Assembly: GCF_030272615.1 (NCBI RefSeq)
Contig: NC_081412.1
Span: 346,400,169 to 346,464,168, forward strand
Direction: 5' to 3'
Source: Cryptomeria japonica
Taxonomy: Eukaryota; Streptophyta; Pinopsida; Cupressales; Cupressaceae
DNA: 64,000 nt
The stretch's first letter is position 1; every line of letters begins with the position of its first letter. The position numbers and the translations under genes were made by a program. The notes beneath the pieces are model-generated. The model made no database searches and had not been told where the DNA came from. It was given only the letters and a program-made list of their open reading frames with translations. Positions 1 to 12,660 of this stretch are shown piece by piece.

Positions 1-262
1 AGTCGTCTATTAAGGCAACCTTGAAGAGTGTAGGCAAAAAAATTAAATTTATCGTGTGTCCACCATATATTGTATTGGTGAAATCCTCGCATAGAAACAT
101 TTAATTACCTAAAACATATGGCGATCGGGCCGTGAATTTTATGAAAATTGATAATGTTCTGGCGACATGGCCACCCCCAGTCGGTACAAAATATTCGCCA
201 TTTCCCAGGTCGCCGACATGAAAAATTTGCCATTAGCGAATATTCGCCACTAAAGTAATCTC
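1..262. other. Non-coding left edge, nothing recognised
   Basis: No open frame of note and no known repeat. A short motif, attcgcca, recurs near 190-250, but this is too little to name an element. The GATAAG array begins immediately to the right. Confidence 0.4.
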
Positions 263-602
263 TGAATGCGGAACAAGTCGACAAAGAAGGATGCTATGCT
301 TTTCTTATCTCGTGTGTTCCCGCAGGGATAAGAAAAGCATAGCAGGGGATAAAAAAATAACTAAGAAAAGGGTAAAAGGGCTTATCCTATGGGGAGCATA
401 GATCCATAATAAAGGTGAATGAAAATTGAACGGGTAAGAGTGTTGAAGGAATTAAGAGGAAGTCTTATCCCACGATGTGTTCCTCTTGTTCAGAGATCGA
501 CGCGGGATAAGAGTTATAAGCTGGAAATAAGGGAAAGCTTATCCCGCTCATTCTCGCATGGATAAAAGGAGTACTGCAGGATAAGACAAAGCCAGTTCAA
601 AG

Positions 603-798
603 GCTTATCCCGCAGATGGTAGGGACATAAAGGAAAATGACTTGCAGGCAGAAGGCTAGGAGCAACGCGGGATAAGGCTTCCAAGGTAAAACACATAAAA
701 GCTTATCCCGTAGGTAGTAGGAACATAAAGGAAAAGGGCTTGCAGGAGAAAGGCTATGAGCAACGCGAGATAAGGCTTCCAAGGTAAAACACATAAAA
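603..798. repeat. 98-bp tandem duplication inside the array
   Basis: Two adjacent units, 603-700 and 701-798, each start with gcttatccc and run through aggaacataaaggaaa-like and ggcttccaaggtaaaacaca segments. They differ at only a few positions. A third gcttatccc starts at 799, so the period is exactly 98 bp. Each unit holds one motif in each orientation. Confidence 0.9.
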
Positions 799-1385
799 GC
801 TTATCCCACAAGGATAGAAGAAGGGGTAAATGACATCACGGGATAAATAAAACAAGGAAAATATATAATAGAGGATTATCCCACAGAGACAGCGGAGATG
901 GCCGAAGGAGCTTCAGAGAATATGAATTTCTAAAGTGACAAAGGGGACTTAAGTATTGCTAAACAACCCCGGGTCTTAAGTACTTTATTTCCTCAGAAGG
1001 CCCTGCACACGACTACTTAACCCATGAAGTTTTCCACATGTTCTAAATGATCACTTAAGTGCTAACCCCAAGTAACTCGGTCGTACGGGATAAGATTTCA
1101 AAAGGAAGCGCCCCCTGTTCCTTATCCCGCAAGTGGTTTCAATGTGAATTTCAACCCCCTGGGATAAGAAGAAAGAAATAATTACAAAGGAGTCCTTATC
1201 TCGTGACAACTACAAAGCGAGCAAGGAGAAATACGGGATAAGGAGCGGTCGAAGAAAATAAGCGATAAAACCTTATCCCGCAATGAACCAAGAACATTGT
1301 GAAATGGTTGCGGGATAAGGGTTGACTTAAATATAAAGGGAGTCTTATCCCACAGGATTTCCATGCCACTAGAATAGCATTACAA

Positions 1386-1990
1386 TGCAATGTGGGATAA
1401 GTCAACAATGAAGGATGCAATGCTTTTCTTATCCCGCACATCCCCGTGGGGATAAGAAAAGAGTTCCAAGATAACAAAATACTTAAGCAAAAAGTAAAAG
1501 GGCTTATCCCACAGGGCAGCAAATATCCAGAACAACAGTGACACTCAAAGGTGCACCGCGGGATAAGAATGTTGAAAGATCATAAAGGAAATATTATCCT
1601 GTGATGTGTTCTTCTTTCTCAATGATGGTCATGGGATAAGAATTGTAAACGGGAAATAACAGAAAGCCTTATCCCGCACGTTCCCGCAGAGATAAGAGAA
1701 ATGCTCCAGGATAAGAAAAGGCTAGTTCAAAAGCTTATCCCGCAGACGATAAAAATACAAAGAAAAGGGCTGGCAGGCGAAAGGCGAAAGAAAGGGCTAG
1801 GAGCAATGCGGGATAAGATTCCCAAAGTAAGAACATAAAATCTTATCCCGCAAAGCTAGAAGAAAGGGTGAATGACACAACAAGATAAGTAAAACAAGGA
1901 AAATTACAATTGAAGCTTATCCCACAAAGAAAGCTAAAATGGCCAAGGAAGCTTCAGAGAGTATGAATTTCTAATTTGACAAAAGGGAAT
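1386..1990. repeat. Second copy of a 600-690-bp direct duplication (first copy 263-950)
   Basis: The order of landmarks at 263-950 is repeated at 1386-1990: aaggatgc-atgcttttctt, the gatgtgttc block, the ggctag/gccagttcaaa block, the aggagcaa-gcgggataag block, and the end gcttcagaga-tatgaatttcta. Copy 2 lacks one 98-bp unit present in copy 1 and has diverged by many substitutions, so the duplication is not recent. The spacer 951-1385 also carries array motifs. Confidence 0.8.
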
Positions 1991-2309
1991 TTATGAGGAT
2001 GCCACATCACTATTTGGGGAAGGCCAATGAGCAATCCTAACCGTCTATTGCCAGATCAACGAATGAAATTCAAAATTGGTGCCAATGACTACCTTTGTCC
2101 AACATGAAAAGAAAAGAAAATTCCAGCATTCCAGTGCACCTTCTAGCAATTTTAGTTGAAGGGAAAACTAGTAAGTGATTTTTCTTGCTTGTGCACATTA
2201 TCAAACTGCTGCTATGATATTTTGAGTATTTTGTGTGTGTGCCCTAGAAGTTGGTAGGTTTTATTCTCGCATTTGCTTTCCAAGTTTTTTCTTAGTCCCA
2301 AGTGTTAAG
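1991..2309. other. Leader-like non-coding stretch before the 2.3-6.2 kb ORF
   Basis: There is no coding signal. A short attggtgccaatgactacc near 2075-2095 faintly resembles the tRNA primer-binding site that follows an LTR. No LTR precedes it, since the array lies there instead, so this is weak. The next feature starts at ATG 2310. Confidence 0.3.
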
Positions 2310-5300
2310 ATGGCTTCCCCTGTTGAGAAATCTGCTATTCGTGCTGCCAAGAAAGCCCGTGCAATTGAGGCAACCTCATCAATTCCTATCACTGAGGCTA
2401 CACCTATAGATATGGTTCCCCCCATGCAAGAAATTTCGAGTGCCCCTTCTATGCAACCAAAGCCTAGAACCATCCCACAAGTATCTGAGGAGGCTAAAGC
2501 TAGCTCCCCTCTGAAGGAAAAGGCCGCAAAGAGAAAGAGAAAAATAGTTTGAAAGACCGTCATAATCATTTCTATAGTGAGTCTTCAGATGAGCCATCTC
2601 TCGCTCCTAAAACAAGGAAACCCACTCCAAAAAGGAGGAAGAGCACCAAGAAGGCTTCAGCCAAAGAAACCTCTGCTAAAACCCCATCCCTTGCACATGA
2701 TGCCCCTGCTCCAATTAACCCATCTGTCAAGGAAGTCCCAATTCCTCAAAAGAAAACCCCACAAGGAGAAAACCCTCAAGAGCCATCCAAAGAGGCTGCT
2801 CAAACCAAATAAAAGACCTCCTACAAAGCACTCTAGGAAGCCATCCAAAGGGGAGTCATCAACTCAGATAGAGAAGTCACCAACACAACCTACTACTCCT
2901 CTTGCTCCTACCATGACTCATAAAGAGTTGCAACTTGAAGTTGAACAAAGATTGGAAGAAATTGCACAAAGGCCAACTAGACAGATCAGGAGCCTATACA
3001 AAGACCTGCTGGAATTGTTTGAGGGATCCTCAATGTAGGATCATTTGATGACTATTTTCAATGACAAAGAGGCAGGGTGTAGGGATGCTTTCACCAAGGA
3101 AAGGGGCTGGGACATTTTCCATTCATTCTATGGCAATAGAGACAAGGTCATCCCAGTATGCAGCCTGTGGACACTAAATCTTGGCAAATTGGTGGTACCC
3201 AATGCTCCTAAGGGAGCTAGCAAATGCATATGATGCTCCAAGCCAGACTGTTAGGACTGTAGAAGGTTATGTCCTACTAGACATCTCTCCTGGGGCCATC
3301 ATTCAATATTTTGAGTTAGATAAATTTTCCCTCACAAGCATAAACAGGGACAATTTGAAGAGTATGAGAATAAGAGGGACAGGTACATGAAGGATCTTGT
3401 TCCTCATTTCATGAGGAAACTCTACAAGGATTCACGCAATTATGTCCTACCATCTAAAAGGGAGCCTTTCAAGCTTGACTGCTTTGAGCCTTACTTTGTC
3501 AAGACTTGTTATGCACTAGGGAAAGTCTTTGGAGTTAACTGCGGGCTCACGAAATTGCCCATTGATTTTATGATGATGGTCATTAACATTCAACACCCCT
3601 AAATAAATGAGTTGTATGAATTTGCAAGTGTTATTCATGAGAAGATTCATGAGGGACTGATAAAGGATAAAAGCAAAGATGAAAAATTGGAATTCATGCA
3701 TTATTCTTTGGTATGCCACTTGATTCTTCATCAAAACAAAGCCTACTGAGGCTCAGAGTTGAGAATAAGGATCAGTGATCCCTAGACAAGTCTCCCTTGG
3801 CCAGTGCAAAGATCGACCCAGGTGTGGGACAAGGGATCTAAATTTGGTGATTTTTGTGTTTTCTTTGATCACTTTGTGATGAAGATTTTGACAAGGCTTG
3901 GGGTAGTATTCCCAAGGCTGCACAAGGAAATCATCAAAATATTGAGAATAAGGAGTTGCGGGGCTGGTGGACTAGTATATCTTGAGGGTGCATTCACCCA
4001 CAATTTTGGGGATTTCTTCTTTTATGGCAATTATACAATCATTTGAATTTATGGGTGTGAGCAAGGGCCCCATGTATTACCAATTGTTGTCTCTCCAAGG
4101 TTAGAATTCCTCAAATTCATCTGGCAAATGATGTGGATGGAGAAGGACCAAATCATATTTGATAGAAAGGGAAAATTTCTCCCCAGGGTAACAGTTTTCA
4201 ATGAATTCAGTGTGGGTTGTGAGGCTTGGGAGAAGGTGCAAAATTTTTTGGTGAAGAATTACAGATTGAGAGTTGTCCAGGCCAGGAATTTTGACCTCGA
4301 GGGGTGTATACATGATATTAGAGTGAAAAAATTGAAGGAGAAGGGGTACTTTCATTCTTTTGTAGAAAGGGAGGACCTAATTAGAAATGCCCATCTGCAT
4401 GAGGCAGGATAGAGGAGGAAGAAGTGAGACCTCGTGAATAAATTTGAAAGAGAAAGGAAGCAAGAGGACCCAAATTTTGTAGGTTCCTTCCGACATTTCA
4501 TGGATGATTTTGCTATAATGTCTTTCATGCTAAGAAAGGAAGATGATATAATCAAAGATGAGTTCCAAAGAAGAGAGGCTAGGGATAAAGGAGTTGAATA
4601 CAAAGAAAAGCCAATTGATCCAGCTCCTAAGGCTCAAACTAAGGAAGCACCTGCAAAGTCCTCTAAAGGGGGCATACAAAAGGATAAGGGGGTGAAAACC
4701 GAGCAGGTTAAGAAAATTGAAAAGGGAAAAGCCAAAATATCTGACTTTGTAGATGTCCAAGAGGATTTTGATACTTCAGTGCCACCACCTTCTCCTCCAA
4801 GAGAGATGTTCTAAGATGATGTAAATACTAAAGTTTTTAATGATCTAGATAGAGCCCTCATCCCAAGCACAATCCATATGGAAGAAGTTGATGATGAAAG
4901 GATTTTTGCTTCAAAGAATTTTGTGGCAGATGACAATTTTGTTAACTCCCCTGAGTTTAGATCTTTTTGGCGAAGAGAAAAATTGAAGAATATGTCTAAT
5001 GAAGAAATCAACAATTTTGATAGGAACAATTTTGATTGCACTCCTCAAGAGGCCAGAGAGATGATGATAAACAACGGAATTCTCCTTGTCCTAGGGTGGA
5101 ATTTTGAATGGATATTCTTGCTGGATAAGATCATGTGTCAAAAGGATCCCAATTTTGCAAGAGAGTTTGGAGAACATGGCTCCAGTGTCAATATAAGCTC
5201 GAAGGCTTTTGTTGTATGGTCAAAAGCTCCTAGCAATAAGAAGCTCATAGTTTTGTAGGGGGTACAACACAAAATAGGGGATGCTATTATAAGGACCCTA

Positions 5301-6244
5301 GAAGATACTACTGCTTCAAAAGTTGTGGCAATTTCCAAATATGCAGTCTAGTTTGCTCAACTTGTAGTGGAAGATTTGCAACAAAAACATATAAAGCTAA
5401 ATGATATGCATGGTGTTTTGAATACAAAATACAATGAATTATTTATTGAGAACATTGCATTAAAGGGGAATATAAAGAAGATGTCAACTGATTCTTCTGG
5501 AGGGATTAGACCTGAGGAACTTGAGAAAATGAATAAAGAAATGCAAAGGGTCAAAGATGAAGCTACAAACAATTATTTTGAAATTAGGAAAAATTCAATT
5601 TTGAGAATTTCAAATAAAATCAAAGATAAATTGGATCAAGTTCACACTTCATATTATTTGACATCTAATCTCTTGAGTCATCTTGATGAATTCATTTCAT
5701 ATTTCAACCAATTAGAGCTACGTAGCTGCCAAGGGGTCAAAGCCTGAAGGAGGTCATGTTGGCAGTGAAAAATGTGGCTCAACCACCTCAATTTGTAGAG
5801 GTGACTTGGAAAAACTATAATTTATTAAATAAAGAGTTTCCCAACATAGAGGAGGATAGAAAATCATTAATGGGAATGATTGATTCTTTCCAGGGGCTCA
5901 GAAAATGGTATGTCCCTACAATTTTGACAGATGATGAGCAAATTAAGAGCCTAGAAGAATGGAAACAGGGCTTCGAAGAAGCAATTAATGCAGATCTGAC
6001 ATCCTTGGAAGGTGATCCAAACAAAGATGATACATTTCTTAATATTGTTTATAAGATTATGGAATTTGAACAAATGTACCATAGATTTGTTTTAGGAGCT
6101 GTAGTTGTGCCTGCCCACAAAACAAAGGAAGCTATGAACAAGTTGCATAGCTTGAAAGGTTTTTCTTGGCCAGCTGATGAGATTGAAGCATTGCATAAAA
6201 GATACTGCGGCTTGGGAGAAGAGAAGCCTGAAGAGGAAGACTAG
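2310..6244 (+). pseudogene. Broken ORF of an unknown retroelement-like protein (element A)
   Basis: No confident family. The reading path begins at ATG 2310 (MASPVEKSAIRAAKKARA) and passes through a Lys/Ser/Pro-rich linker (about 2480-2920). It then crosses a helical region with folded-domain character (about 2920-4410), a charged stretch (4434-4800), and ends in coiled coils and a C-terminal acidic tail (4878-6244, ending EEKPEEED). At least three frame changes (near 2550, 2810 and 3190) and several stops break it. The layout (helical domain, basic linker, coiled coil) resembles ORF2 of the copia-derived elements at 19.7, 45.6 and 53 kb. The segment around 3480-3720 looks loosely alignable to their N-terminal domain. 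The fit is by eye only. It is followed at once by a polypurine-like tract, which suggests an LTR element. Confidence 0.5.
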
Positions 6245-8145
6245 TCACAATCATTCCATTTTTTCTATTCCTAAAAGTTTTGTGCAGGATGTCTATTTTG
6301 GGGAGAATGATTAGAGCGCTCAGCCAGCAGGGACTAGTCTCCAAGGTGTCTGCCACCGCAGATTGCACTTTTGATCCTAACAAGAGACTATTTAAAGTAC
6401 AAATGAGAGAACATCTTTTGTAGGACCACAACCCAAGCTCCCCAGATGATGCCTTTCCAGTTGCCATCATTCAATGCAGGTTGCACGCAGAAGTCAAAAA
6501 CCTAGGCTTTAGGTCAATTTTGTAATTAGGTTTTCACATGTGTCTTCTTTGACCTGAGGCTTGTTTTGCTCCCTTATGTTATAAAAGGGAATTCAGGGCC
6601 AAGAGAAGGATTCCATACTTTTTGATATGTATGCATTTGAGAAAACTTTAATATAACAGCAGATAGTCTTTTGGCAGTTTTGGGTGACTCATTGTAGCAT
6701 TTTCATGAATGTATCAGTTTTATCTTGAAAATCAATAAAGAGAACATTCATTTTCTTGCTCATACCTTTTGTGATGTGTTGTATGAATTGTTATGTTAAA
6801 TAACATATGCAATTTGTCTTCTCTAATGGGGAATGTGTATTCTTTGATGGGTTTCATTTCTAGCTAAATGAATTAAATTCTATCTTGAATACTGCAATAA
6901 ATTCTAAGAGAGTGTGAGGAGGTCATGAACGCATTCTCAATATAAGCACTTTAAGAAAGTCTTATATGTTTAGTATTGAACTTTAATGCTGATAATGTTA
7001 CTTTGATTGTCACTAGGACTGTGATTTGACTATGTTTTCCCTTAGAACGGGCACTGATCATACTTTCTTGAAGTTTGCAGGTCATCTTTATACTCTTATT
7101 TTACCTTTTATATTCAGTTTTTAGTAGTTTTGTATTAGGAGTAGAAGTAGATTAGAGCCATTTTTCAATGCAAGCAAAAGTGATAAGAAACTAAGGTTCA
7201 AGCCAGAATTTGTGGTATGTTATTCTTTTCCTTGGTATATTTTCATTGAAAGCATCTTCTGCATAGTGCATTGTCAATTAACATAAAACCAATATATGGA
7301 TAATAGTGCAATAGGTAAACTCACCTAGGTCTTGCAAAGCTTGAAGAGTAGAAGATTGCAACTTCCATGCTGAATCTTGTTCATTGGGCAAGTCCAATCC
7401 TGAGTCTATTCATGAGTTAGTGGCTATTTCTCTAGGATTTAGGATTTGTTGATAACCTATATATGTATTAAAATTTTGAGCTTTGGGTGCTTTTGGGGGT
7501 CACTAATGGAGTAGGATAACTAGGAAAGTATATGTACTAAACTATGAACTATTTAATAGGAGGGTGAAATGTATGTAAAGTGTTTTAGCATGTATGCCAT
7601 GAAACACGTGCAAAGGGTAAACATGGGTAGTGTTGGTATTATCTGCAACACTTCTTAATGATCCTTTAATGCAACACACATTGCCTAAGGTATTATCTAC
7701 AATAGCTCATGCAAATATCATAGACTTGTTAAAATATCAAGATTGGAAAACATCATCTCCTCGAATTAGATTAAGAGCATAGATACAAAATAGTATCACA
7801 TGCATCATACATAATAATAGGAATTATTGTGTTATTGCATAACAAACCATTAAAAGGATTAAACCATTAAATTTTCCATAAATATCTCAGCAGGGAACAC
7901 AACATGATGCAAATATTTGTAATGTAAAAGTATAAATAACTTGGCATGTAAAGATAATCACAAAGTACAAGTCCTCCCACATAATCACAACATTTAGATT
8001 TCACCAAAAAATATCAAGAAATGAATATCAAATAGATAATATACTAATCGCATACATCATACATTTAAATCATGTCATTGATCTTATTCTTCATCCAACT
8101 CTTTGTTTATATCTTCCAATCCAGAATTGAGATTGTAAGGATTAT
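6245..8145 (+). other. LTR-like DNA after element A (candidate LTR start 6308)
   Basis: Fifty bases after the stop of element A, attttggggagaa (6295-6307) looks like a polypurine tract and is followed by TGATTAGAGCG, a possible LTR start. Downstream are a TATA-like box and an AATAAA at 6734-6739, in the order expected of an LTR. No second copy exists in the window, so the LTR is not proven and its end cannot be placed. From about 7500 to 8145 nothing is recognised apart from the approach to the CACTA element. Confidence 0.4.
6580..6587 (+). promoter_or_regulatory. TATA-like box in candidate LTR
   Basis: TATAAAAG lies about 270 bp into the candidate LTR, with AATAAA 150 bp further on. This is consistent with an LTR promoter and poly(A) signal. 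No expression evidence can be seen. Confidence 0.4.
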
Positions 8146-8148
8146 TGG

Positions 8149-8149
<1 letters not shown>

Positions 8150-8180
<31 letters not shown>

Positions 8181-8181
8181 T
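8150..8181. repeat. (CAT)n microsatellite coding an Asp run
   Basis: An uninterrupted CAT/ATC repeat of about ten units. In the transposase frame on the minus strand it encodes the C-terminal aspartate run. Confidence 0.9.
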
Positions 8182-8855
8182 TCATGAACATTAACTCCTA
8201 CATCATCGTGATCTTGTTCCTCTTCTTTGACATCTTCGTTGGGCACATCATCAACTAACTATTGATCCTGATCATCATGTACATCATCTTCTAGTTCTTC
8301 TATATCTTCTTCTTCCATGACATTATACTTTACCGGCCTTCCTCTAGGATCATGTCTAATAACAAATGACCAAACCGGTTTATGTGGAACCTCTGAGTAG
8401 AATACCTACTCACATTGGCTTGGAAGAACATAAGGCTCATTTCCAACTCGCTCAAATGGCCTTGTATTGACCATTGTAATTCCATTATCATGTTCAATAA
8501 TAGTTCTATCGGGATCATTTTCATTCAATCGTAGCTTGAACCATTGAACAACGAAAAGAACTAATTTGAAGGACCCAAAGTCACACTCAAGTATATCATC
8601 CAAAATCCCATAGTATCAATTTTCTGAGACTTGAGGATGTATATTTCTTCTAGATGAAAATTAGTCACCTGAAATACTGCAGTTATCCCAGAATCACAAG
8701 TTTTCTTCGTGTCATCCAACTTTTTGATGCAAAATTTATGACCATTGCACCACATAGCCTTGTGGTGTTTCACCTAAAATATGTCAAACATGTAAAAATT
8801 ATTGCATCACTAGTTGATAAACATATTTATTCTTGGTCGAATGTATGCAAAAAAC

Positions 8856-8879
8856 AACATATATATATATATATATACA
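8856..8879. repeat. (AT)n microsatellite
   Basis: A pure atatat run between the DUF4216-like blocks of the CACTA transposase, probably in an intron. Confidence 0.85.
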
Positions 8880-11800
8880 CATCAGTAAAATTGAATTTTT
8901 TTTAAATAATATGGGTGATTAATATATTTATACATACCTATTTATCTCTTAAACCATATGCCAAATCAATTTCCCTTGGTGTAACATTGGAATCTCCATT
9001 ACGATGAGATTATTTAACCAATGAAGCCACACCTTCCCATGTTAATGCGCAACTAGATTGTTGACATCGTTGAGTCCATACCGTCATCCAATCAAGATTG
9101 TTTGCGACATAAAAATGTAGTGCATCCCACTCTCGAGCAATTGTAGAAAAAATAACTAGAAATTTACAACTGATGTATATTGAAGATTAAGAATTAATTA
9201 ACTACAATATATATAAAAACTCAGAATTAATTAACTACAATATATATAAAAACCAAATGTAAAATGTATTCAGATTAATGTCCATTAACATCCAATAATT
9301 ACCTCGCTTTCCTCAATCTACCTTTCCCCATTAGGTACTCCCTTCGAATTTGTTAATGGAGTTGGGATCCCAAATGCGATTTACATGGATCTTTGCCGCA
9401 AACTTAGGAAGATATTCAGTAATGTACACCATAGTTTGGTATACCATATATCTCTCCATCATAGAACCCTCAGGATGTGCTCTTTGTCGAACCAAAGCCT
9501 TCAAAAATTTCAAGTGCCTCTCAACCAACCACATTGACCTTGTGTGTACAGGTCCACACAATTCAATCTCCTCAACTTGGTGTATGAGGTAGTGTTCTTG
9601 TGCATTGAAAAATGTCGAAGGTAGACACTTTTGCATTTCACACATTAGATGAGGAATTTTTGCCTTCTAATATTTTATATCTTCTTTATGGATTTCTTTA
9701 GATGACAACCATCTACAAGTGATTCGAGATGCAAATATATTAACGAGAATTAACAAAATAATATACAATATATTACATAACAAGTAAAACAAATGGCAAA
9801 TATAATACCTATACAAAACATTGAACAAATAATACTACTTACCTCATGTATTTTCCAAGATCATATATAATTTGCTTGACATTATTGTCGAAGTGGTCTG
9901 GGAGAGATAGAGGTAGAATGTACTACAACAATTATTAAATGATCATTTCATTGTTTTTCTAAAACTACTACTAAACATAATACAATGAAAAGTGCATGCA
10001 GTAAACAAATATATAGAAAATATACAAGAACATGAATTACCTTAATGAAGGTATGCCAATCATGCATTTTAATCCCTGGCCCAAATTCACTTTTCTTTGT
10101 TATGAGATTGTTTATGTTTGCAGCAAATCTTGTGGGAAAATGAATTTTTCGTATGACCTCTTTTATAACATTGCTTTGTTGCTTCGTTAATAACCAAGGA
10201 AGGGCACTTATATTAATTTGGTCTCCATTGCTATTTAATTGAATGACATTTTTCATTGCATGATTGGATTCCTGAATGTCACTAAAAAAATTGACAATTT
10301 TTTCTTTGTCATGCCTTCCATCCAATATTTTCCATAACGTCTCTGTTATATTCTTTCCAATATGCATAGTATCAAACAAATGCACAATTTGTAGCTGCTC
10401 ATAGTAGGGCAACCTACTAAATTGTCAAGGACAACTTTTTAGTCCCTTTGGAAGGTGGTAATTAATGCCTTGACGCCCTTCATGAAGCATATAAGTTTAA
10501 AAAGTTAAGAACGACAATCATCATCAATTATAGCATGAGTAAACAAAACACAATATAAAAATATAAATTCCAAACATATCATATATGATAGATAAACAAT
10601 TAGATTGAATGACATTACCTTGATGATTAATTTTATTATATTCCAACTTCCATAGGTGAGGTGTCATTCTTCGTGGTTTTGATATAGTCTCTGCTTTCCC
10701 ATTGAAAATATGTTTTTCAGTAGTTCGATACTTATGATTTTTGTGGAGGAAGTGCCTATACTCATCAAACACCTGCTTTCCTAAACTTGTTGAATGACGG
10801 GATTTCATCTTTGAACCACAAACTGGACATGCAAATTTTCCCTTTGTTCGAAGACCTGCAAGATCATGTATAATTGGATTAAATATGTTAATTTTTATAA
10901 TTATATATATTGAATGGATTTTTAAAAAAATCCATGATTTATACTTTAAAAAATTAAACATTATTAAAGTGTGCAAGTTGAACATTATAACATACCACAA
11001 AAATGTGTTAGCCTTGGGGCATCATGAATTGTCCATACAAGCATTGCATGGAATTGAAATTGTCTTTGTCCTATTGGTCTAGAGATGCCATACATAGTGA
11101 CACCATTCCATAACTCCAGCAACTAGTCGATAAGAGGCTCGATATATACATTCATATCTTTAACTTGGTACTTACCTAGTTGAATGAACAAAAACATTAC
11201 ATAATTATTATAACTATTTTACTGCAATATATATAATTTAATGTACGTGACTATAAAATGAAAAAATACCTAGAACAATCATTGCCAACATTATGTGTTC
11301 CCTCTTTATTGACATACATGAAGGAATGTTATTGTTGATAACAAAAATAGGCCACACCCAGTAAATAGATCTTAGCTCTCCAAATGGATTGACATCGTCC
11401 GCTGCCAATGAAAGCCCGAGATTACAAGGTTCTTCTTTAAAGTGTTGTCATTTTTCCTCTATGTCCATATAAAATGCAGAACCATCCGCAGGCATTTGAA
11501 GAATGTCATCTTGACTTCTATTGCGTGCATGGTAATCCATAAATTGAGCCAAGCTTTCACACCTAAAAAATCATTGCAAACGTGGAATAATGGGAATATA
11601 ATGAAGAACCTTGCGAGGCACCTTTTTTGTTAGTTGATCTGTTCGATATCTACAAATATGACATTCAGGGCATTCTGTTGAAAATTCATGTTGTTTATGA
11701 TATATAATATGATCATTGAGACATGCATCTATTGCTTGATTCTCCATTCCAATATCTTTCATAATGGCAGATAATTCTCGATATGAGCGAGGTAGAATAT

Positions 11801-12660
11801 TTGATGGTGGTAACAAAAAATCAGCTATCAATCTAGAACAAAAAAAATAATTTGTTCATATAAAGAATATTAATGGTACAAATTTCACCTTTTATTCACT
11901 AGTGATGAAATAACAACAAAAATAGATGAAAAAAGATGACATATATGACATACCTTAACATACATGAGATTGTTATGTTGGATAAACCATTCATAACCTT
12001 CAAGTTCACCAACAACAATACAACAAAGAGAAGAGTTGTCTGGGAGCCTTTGTAAAGGGGCTCGTATGCCTTCTCAAGTACAGGTAAATCATGAACAACA
12101 TCAGAGTCATCTTGATCATCATGATCAGCTGCGCCAGTACTAAAAGTGTCATGGATCAATGTATTTGTACCATCATCTTCAATTGTGTTTTCTGGCGCAT
12201 GATTATTTTCTTCCATAGGATTATTATCTTCATCTTCAATATTCACACCTCCATGTTCCTCCACTTGGAAAACCACATTCTCTAGGTCGTGGTAGTCTAT
12301 ATCATGTGCGGCGCCCCACCTATATAAAAATGATCAACATAAATAAACCATGATCATGATCTCATTAACAAGTGATTTTTTATGTATATAAATTGTTAAA
12401 ACGATATAAACATTTACAAATGGAGTCAATATAAACACATATAATGAACAACTTACCAATGGACAATAATCATGCCCCCCTTCAATGTGACCATGCTACC
12501 TACAATGTTTCTCAGTTGTTGGGATTAAAAGTCTTCTAGTCTTTAAGCCCTTACAATTTTTGTAGGGATAATAAAATTTCCCATCACCTTTTCTTTTCAA
12601 GCTAGACCACAATCTAGCAATTGTCTCCTTATTTTGTTCTTCGTTGAAATTATCTGACAT

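Larger units (their letters stand above)
263..1990. repeat. GGGATAAG / CTTATCCC motif array
   Basis: At least thirty copies of GGGATAAG or its complement CTTATCCC (often gcgggataag and cttatcccgc, some with one change) lie in about 1.7 kb. The two orientations largely alternate every 20-70 bp, so neighbouring copies could pair as stems. The core GATAAG is the plant I-box/GATA-factor motif and TTATCC is a known sugar-response core; that link is from general knowledge and no function is shown here. Short minus-strand frames across the array are by-products of the repeat. It could be a satellite, an element's untranslated tandem-repeat region or a regulatory cluster. The repetition itself is plain in the sequence. 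Confidence 0.85.
8146..12660 (-). pseudogene. CACTA (En/Spm) TNP2-type transposase, decayed, with introns
   Basis: Cut-and-paste transposase of a CACTA element. Read from ATG 12660 leftward: a transposase-associated N-terminal domain (YPYKNCKGLKTRRL), an acidic linker (12276-12090), then the TNP2 core. Core landmarks are LPRSYRELSAIMKDIGM, CPECHICRYR, MPADGSAFYMDIE, DDVNPFGELRS, ACPVCGSKMKS (10.8 kb) and HLFDTMHIGKNI (10.4 kb). Next come a DUF4218-like block (9645-9331, EIELCGPVHTRSMWLVERHLK) and a DUF4216-like block (8780-8330), ending in an Asp run. Homologous blocks are separated by AT-rich gaps consistent with introns, for example a GTATGT donor near 11955. In-frame stops (after PRLQ, after MDIEEK, and others) mean it is not functional. 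CACTA ends and a 3-bp target duplication were not found. Confidence 0.88.

Noticed and set aside
514-1522. Minus-strand frames with repeated CGIR and LRDK peptides
   Set aside because: They follow the GATAAG repeats with no codon signal and contain no conserved domain.
263-1990. CRISPR-like array of short repeats
   Set aside because: Repeats alternate in orientation, spacers are themselves repeated, there are no cas genes, and the setting is a plant nuclear genome.
2075-2095. attggtgccaatgactacc as a primer-binding site for element A
   Set aside because: Poor match to known plant primers and no LTR end upstream; kept only as a remark.
7501-7505. CACTA pentamer as the left end of the transposon
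   Set aside because: A single pentamer without the subterminal repeats seen at the other side and without a matching TAGTG end.
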